DNA of 5,858 bases from Betaproteobacteria bacterium (lineage in GTDB: Bacteria; Pseudomonadota; Gammaproteobacteria; Burkholderiales; Burkholderiaceae_C), in contig RFNL01000048.1 in NCBI GenBank assembly GCA_009927195.1, forward strand, positions 1 to 5,858, in the 5' to 3' direction. The translations under genes and the position numbers were made by a program. The number at the start of each line of letters is the position of its first letter. Position 1 is the first letter of the stretch. Of the stretch, positions 5,823-5,858 are shown piece after piece. The notes below the pieces were generated by a model. It searched no databases, was not told the DNA's origin, and saw nothing but the letters and a program-made list of their open reading frames with translations.

Positions 5823-5858
5823 TTAGTAGCGGTAAGTGTCGGCTTTGTAAGGACCGTT
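5823..5858 (-). CDS. ahcY: S-adenosylhomocysteinase, C-terminal end only (partial)
   Basis: The minus strand encodes NGPYKADTYRY followed by TAA. This matches the highly conserved C-terminus of S-adenosyl-L-homocysteine hydrolase (typically GPYKPxxYRY), whose lysine and tyrosine reach into the NAD site of the neighbouring subunit. AhcY splits S-adenosylhomocysteine to adenosine and homocysteine, relieving product inhibition of methyltransferases. Only 11 residues are present because the window ends here, so the call rests on the tail motif and on the ahcY-metF arrangement common in betaproteobacteria. Any SAH riboswitch, which in this group often controls ahcY, would lie upstream of the gene and outside the window. 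Confidence 0.85.
   Translation of the reverse strand, partial: NGPYKADTYRY

Overview
The window is GC-rich, densely coding DNA that looks like a betaproteobacterium of the order Burkholderiales, most likely Comamonadaceae (Limnohabitans/Polaromonas/Hydrogenophaga-like). The placement rests on codon use, the protein flavour (for example the PaaA N-terminus), the ahcY-metF pairing and a TetR/PaaR-type palindrome in front of paaA. The genus is a guess. I see no mobile element, CRISPR array, tRNA or rRNA, and no sign of recent gene decay.

Layout. Bases 1-137 hold no convincing gene. They contain a leftward TATAAT box, probably the promoter of a gene lying to the left of the window. Bases 138-1055 (+) encode RlmJ, a 23S rRNA adenine-N6 methyltransferase. 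The 86-bp gap 1056-1141 holds a near-perfect 24-bp palindrome immediately upstream of a good -10 box. This is a regulated promoter for the compact operon paaABCDE (1142-4896, +). Bases 4922-5758 (-) encode MetF (5,10-methylenetetrahydrofolate reductase), convergent with paaE and separated from it by only 25 bp. At the right edge (5823-5858, -) are the last 11 codons and the stop of ahcY (S-adenosylhomocysteinase), so ahcY and metF lie in tandem 64 bp apart.

How the genes work together. PaaABCDE is the ring-1,2-phenylacetyl-CoA epoxidase system. PaaA carries the diiron site, PaaC is its structural partner, PaaB is a small bridging subunit, PaaE feeds electrons from NADPH through FAD and a [2Fe-2S] cluster, and PaaD is an accessory protein thought to act in metal-centre maturation. 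The other steps of the pathway (PaaK ligase, PaaG, PaaZ, PaaJ, PaaF, PaaH) and a PaaR gene are not in the window, so here the epoxidase is a stand-alone five-gene operon between housekeeping genes. ahcY and metF belong to the methyl cycle: AhcY removes S-adenosylhomocysteine and releases homocysteine, and MetF makes the methyl-THF used to remethylate it.

The region is mostly a well-known system. The points worth a second look are the operator/promoter in front of paaA, two competing hairpins between ahcY and metF, and a DPSY variant of the methyltransferase motif in RlmJ. I did not find an undescribed system.
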